Under the pieces are notes generated by a model. It was not told the DNA's origin. It saw nothing but the letters and a program-made list of their open reading frames with translations, and did no database searches. From JBHPCZ01 sp042573625 (GTDB taxonomy: Bacteria; Desulfobacterota; Desulfobacteria; Desulfobacterales; UBA11574), in the NCBI GenBank assembly GCA_042573625.1, contig JBHPCZ010000002.1, positions 12,768 through 76,767 on the forward strand: a stretch of 64,000 bases of DNA, written 5' to 3'. The translations under genes and the position numbers were made by a program. Shown here piece by piece: positions 61,873 through 64,000 of this stretch; the first letter of the stretch is position 1, and every line of letters starts with the position of its first letter.

Positions 61873-64000
61873 TTAGAATCCCTTGAACGGGTTCGGACCC
61901 AGCGCTTCAACCACTTCCACAAAGTCATTAATCATTTTGGGAAGCTTGTCATATTCGTCGATGGCAACCTGGAACTGGGCGACCCGTTCATTTTCCAGGG
62001 CCAGACTCGCCAGGGCGTCGCCGATTTTCTGGATTCTGACGTCCGAAAGTTCGCTTCCTTTTATAAAGTGGCACTGGTAGTCGTCGCCGTGCTTGCATCC
62101 CAGCAGGAAAGCGCCGTCCATACCCTGAGCCATGGCATCCTTGATCCATATCACGTTCATGGATCCCAGGCATCTGACCGGAATGAAACGGACGTCAGCC
62201 GAATAAGAAAGCCTGTTCAGACCCGCGATATCCAGCGCCGGATAGGCATCGTTTTCACACACCAGCCCCAGAATCCGCATCGGCGGCTCCTCGTAATCGT
62301 CTTCAGAAGGAACACCGATGATTTTAACCATCGATCCGATGCTGTCGATGTTATAGTCGGCAAAGCCGATAATCCTCTCGGGGCATGCCCCCATGCAGGT
62401 GCCGCAGCGCCGGCATCGCGCCGGATTCGGCTTCGGGGTTCCCTTTTCATCATCGTCCAGGGCGCCAAAAGGACACTCCTCGGTGCACCGCTTGCACTGG
62501 GTGCATCTCTGGAAAAAGAAATCCGGAAATGTCATGTCTCCGGACCTCGGATGTACGGCAACACCCCTGTTGACCGATTCAATGCACTGGATGGCCTTAA
62601 GGGCTGCACCGGTGGCGTCTTCAATCGATTCTTCCATGGTCATGCTTCGGCGAATCGCGCCCGCAGCATAAATCCCGGTTCGCTGGGTTTCATAGGGAAA
62701 GCAGATATAATTTGAATCGCAAAATCCATCGAAAAGACCGATATCACGGAATGCCGGGCCCTGCCGGTATGCCAGGTTCACCACCGGGTCATCCACTGTA
62801 ACCGGGACCATGCCGGTCGCCAGCACCACCATATCGGCATTGACCTTAACCTTTTCACCCAGCAGCGTATTATCGGCCTCAACAACCATTCCGTCGCCGT
62901 TTTTAGACACACCGATCACTTCACCTTTGGTCATAAAGATACCTTCATCCTGTTGAAGGCTCTTGTAAAAGTTTTCCAGAAGTCCGGGGGTCCGCATATG
63001 CTGGTAAAAAATAAAGGCTTTGCCGTCATCATAATCTTCGCGGACATATTTGGCCTGCTTGAGAGACACAAGGCTGGTGACCGAACCACAGTAGTCAAAG
63101 TCCGCGTCATCATCGCCCTTTCCGGGACTCTGGATAAACACGACCGATTTGGCCTCTTTTCCATCAGACGGACGGGTCACCTTTCCCTTGGCGGCGATCT
63201 GTTCGAACTGGTGGTTGGTAACCACATCCGGCAGCTGGCCAAAACCGAGATGGGCAAATTCCTCGCCCTCAGGTTCATCGGGCCGCCATCCGGCAGCAAG
63301 GACGACAGCGCCGAACTTTTCGCCATCCGGATCAAACTGCAGAATGTCAAGCTTGCCTTCGTTGAATTCCAGATAACGCTTATGCTGCGCTTCAACATCC
63401 AGTTCTTTTCCGTTCTCATCCAGTTTCATCTCTTCGGGCAGCGGGAACGGGACATCAAACTCCAACTTTTCACCGGGATTTTTAAGTGTCACGATGAAAT
63501 CTCCCGGTTCGCCGGCGAGACGGGCAACAACAGTTTCCGTTTTAACGGTAATGTTGCCGTAGCTTTCCAGTTCTTTGATTTTACCCTCGATGACCGGCGG
63601 TACAAGATTCTCATAAGGGTCTTCATTGGGCAGCTGTTTGCGGAGTTTTGCCGCATACCCGCCCAGTGCCGCTTCCTTTTCAACCACGGTGACCTCATAC
63701 CCGGCCTTGGCCGCATCTACGGCCGCCGAAATGCCGGTGATACCGCCGCCGATAACCAGAATTCTTTTGCTCATGGTCTCCGGTATATACGGTTCCGGAA
63801 GGTCGATTTTCTCTACCTTGATCATGCCCATTTTCATATAATCTTCGGCCAGCATCTGGACACGGTCAAAATGGATTCCGTCATCGATTTGATCTTCAGT
63901 GAGTGCCGGAAATTCAGATCTGGGATGAGACCAGACCACCTGTTCTCTCAAATTGACCCGGTCAACGATACAGCCGTCGAAATTGAAAATATCATAGTTG
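61873..64000 (-). CDS. qmoB: Quinone-interacting oxidoreductase subunit QmoB (5' end beyond window)
   Basis: HdrA-like flavoprotein subunit of Qmo, partner of QmoC. About 708 residues are visible and the reading frame continues past position 64000 (the last codons give FNFDGCIVDRVN), so the N-terminus is missing. Visible parts are the FAD motif VIGGGITGISAAVDAAKAGY near residue 83 of the visible protein, and two ferredoxin sites in CTQCKRCTEECP and CRRCGTCMGACP near 500-550. The C-terminal MvhD-like domain has cysteines in LVCENDAYP, VRCLGSMN and LLGCKHGDDYQC. A TTG at 63951 is not the true start. Confidence 0.96.
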   Translation of the reverse strand, partial: NYDIFNFDGCIVDRVNLREQVVWSHPRSEFPALTEDQIDDGIHFDRVQMLAEDYMKMGMIKVEKIDLPEPYIPETMSKRILVIGGGITGISAAVDAAKAGYEVTVVEKEAALGGYAAKLRKQLPNEDPYENLVPPVIEGKIKELESYGNITVKTETVVARLAGEPGDFIVTLKNPGEKLEFDVPFPLPEEMKLDENGKELDVEAQHKRYLEFNEGKLDILQFDPDGEKFGAVVLAAGWRPDEPEGEEFAHLGFGQLPDVVTNHQFEQIAAKGKVTRPSDGKEAKSVVFIQSPGKGDDDADFDYCGSVTSLVSLKQAKYVREDYDDGKAFIFYQHMRTPGLLENFYKSLQQDEGIFMTKGEVIGVSKNGDGMVVEADNTLLGEKVKVNADMVVLATGMVPVTVDDPVVNLAYRQGPAFRDIGLFDGFCDSNYICFPYETQRTGIYAAGAIRRSMTMEESIEDATGAALKAIQCIESVNRGVAVHPRSGDMTFPDFFFQRCTQCKRCTEECPFGALDDDEKGTPKPNPARCRRCGTCMGACPERIIGFADYNIDSIGSMVKIIGVPSEDDYEEPPMRILGLVCENDAYPALDIAGLNRLSYSADVRFIPVRCLGSMNVIWIKDAMAQGMDGAFLLGCKHGDDYQCHFIKGSELSDVRIQKIGDALASLALENERVAQFQVAIDEYDKLPKMINDFVEVVEALGPNPFKGF

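Overview
The window looks like chromosomal DNA of a dissimilatory sulfate-reducing member of the Desulfobacterota (a Desulfobacteraceae/Desulfosarcina-type organism). The strongest sign is the right edge, where qmoB and qmoC encode subunits of the Qmo complex that links the quinone pool to APS reductase. This fits with a chemoreceptor carrying a periplasmic c-type heme motif, several iron-sulfur proteins, and intergenic regions full of short degenerate repeats. No phage, plasmid, CRISPR or restriction genes are visible. Almost everything is core chromosome, interrupted by small non-autonomous repeat elements.

Layout. 1-2738 (minus): 5' part of ftsH, then tilS upstream of it. 2739-4368: a non-coding stretch with a large, Bacillus-like SRP RNA and several repeats. 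4369-7101: grpE-dnaK and a terminator. 7107-7316: a MITE-like element next to an MFS transporter. 9063-12162 (minus): AMP-forming acyl-CoA synthetase, divergent polysaccharide deacetylase, small zinc-ribbon membrane protein. 12313-19165 (minus): tRNA-Asp, tRNA-Val, lon, clpX, clpP, tig and tRNA-Leu, a compact protein quality-control block. 19307-26855: N-acetylmuramoyl-L-alanine amidase, a possible RelA/SpoT-fold protein, an AIM24-family protein, a hybrid histidine kinase, and the heme-motif chemoreceptor. 27141-31668 (minus): a beta-CASP metallo-hydrolase, a UbiA-type prenyltransferase overlapping a WbqC-like gene, and an ACT-domain gene overlapping a phosphopantetheinyl transferase. 31833-37961 (minus): the conserved translation/secretion cluster ffh-rpsP-khpA-rimM-trmD-(SPOUT methyltransferase)-rplS-rnhB-yraN-rsmI. 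38101-41294: rlmN, a PP-loop tRNA-thiolation-type enzyme, and nth.

42022-52890 is a complete nitrogen-control locus: glnE, then glnD-amt-glnB-glnA, then an oppositely oriented NifA-like sigma-54 activator. A textbook -24/-12 promoter lies upstream of glnD. About 100 bp further up are two copies of TTACA-N4-TGCAA, 31 bp apart, which look like enhancer-binding-protein sites. The visible uridylylation tyrosine in PII (Y51) and adenylylation tyrosine in glutamine synthetase (Y398) agree with GlnD and GlnE being encoded alongside.

53354-57948 holds an aspartate/glutamate racemase-like gene, pyk, a small J-domain protein, threonine ammonia-lyase and an acidic protein of unknown function. 58282-58708 has two tRNA-Ser genes separated by a second copy of the MITE. 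The right edge (minus) is a cysteine-rich iron-sulfur protein with a probable winged-helix N-terminus, then qmoC and qmoB (cut by the window end).

The least explained items are four families of short repeats (a TA-flanked MITE pair, a decayed four-helix-bundle element pair, a 94-bp palindromic element, and a roughly 250-bp AT-rich repeat), the twin enhancer-like sites upstream of glnD, the divergent RelA/SpoT-like protein, and the cysteine-rich protein downstream of qmoC. I saw no clearly new multi-gene system.
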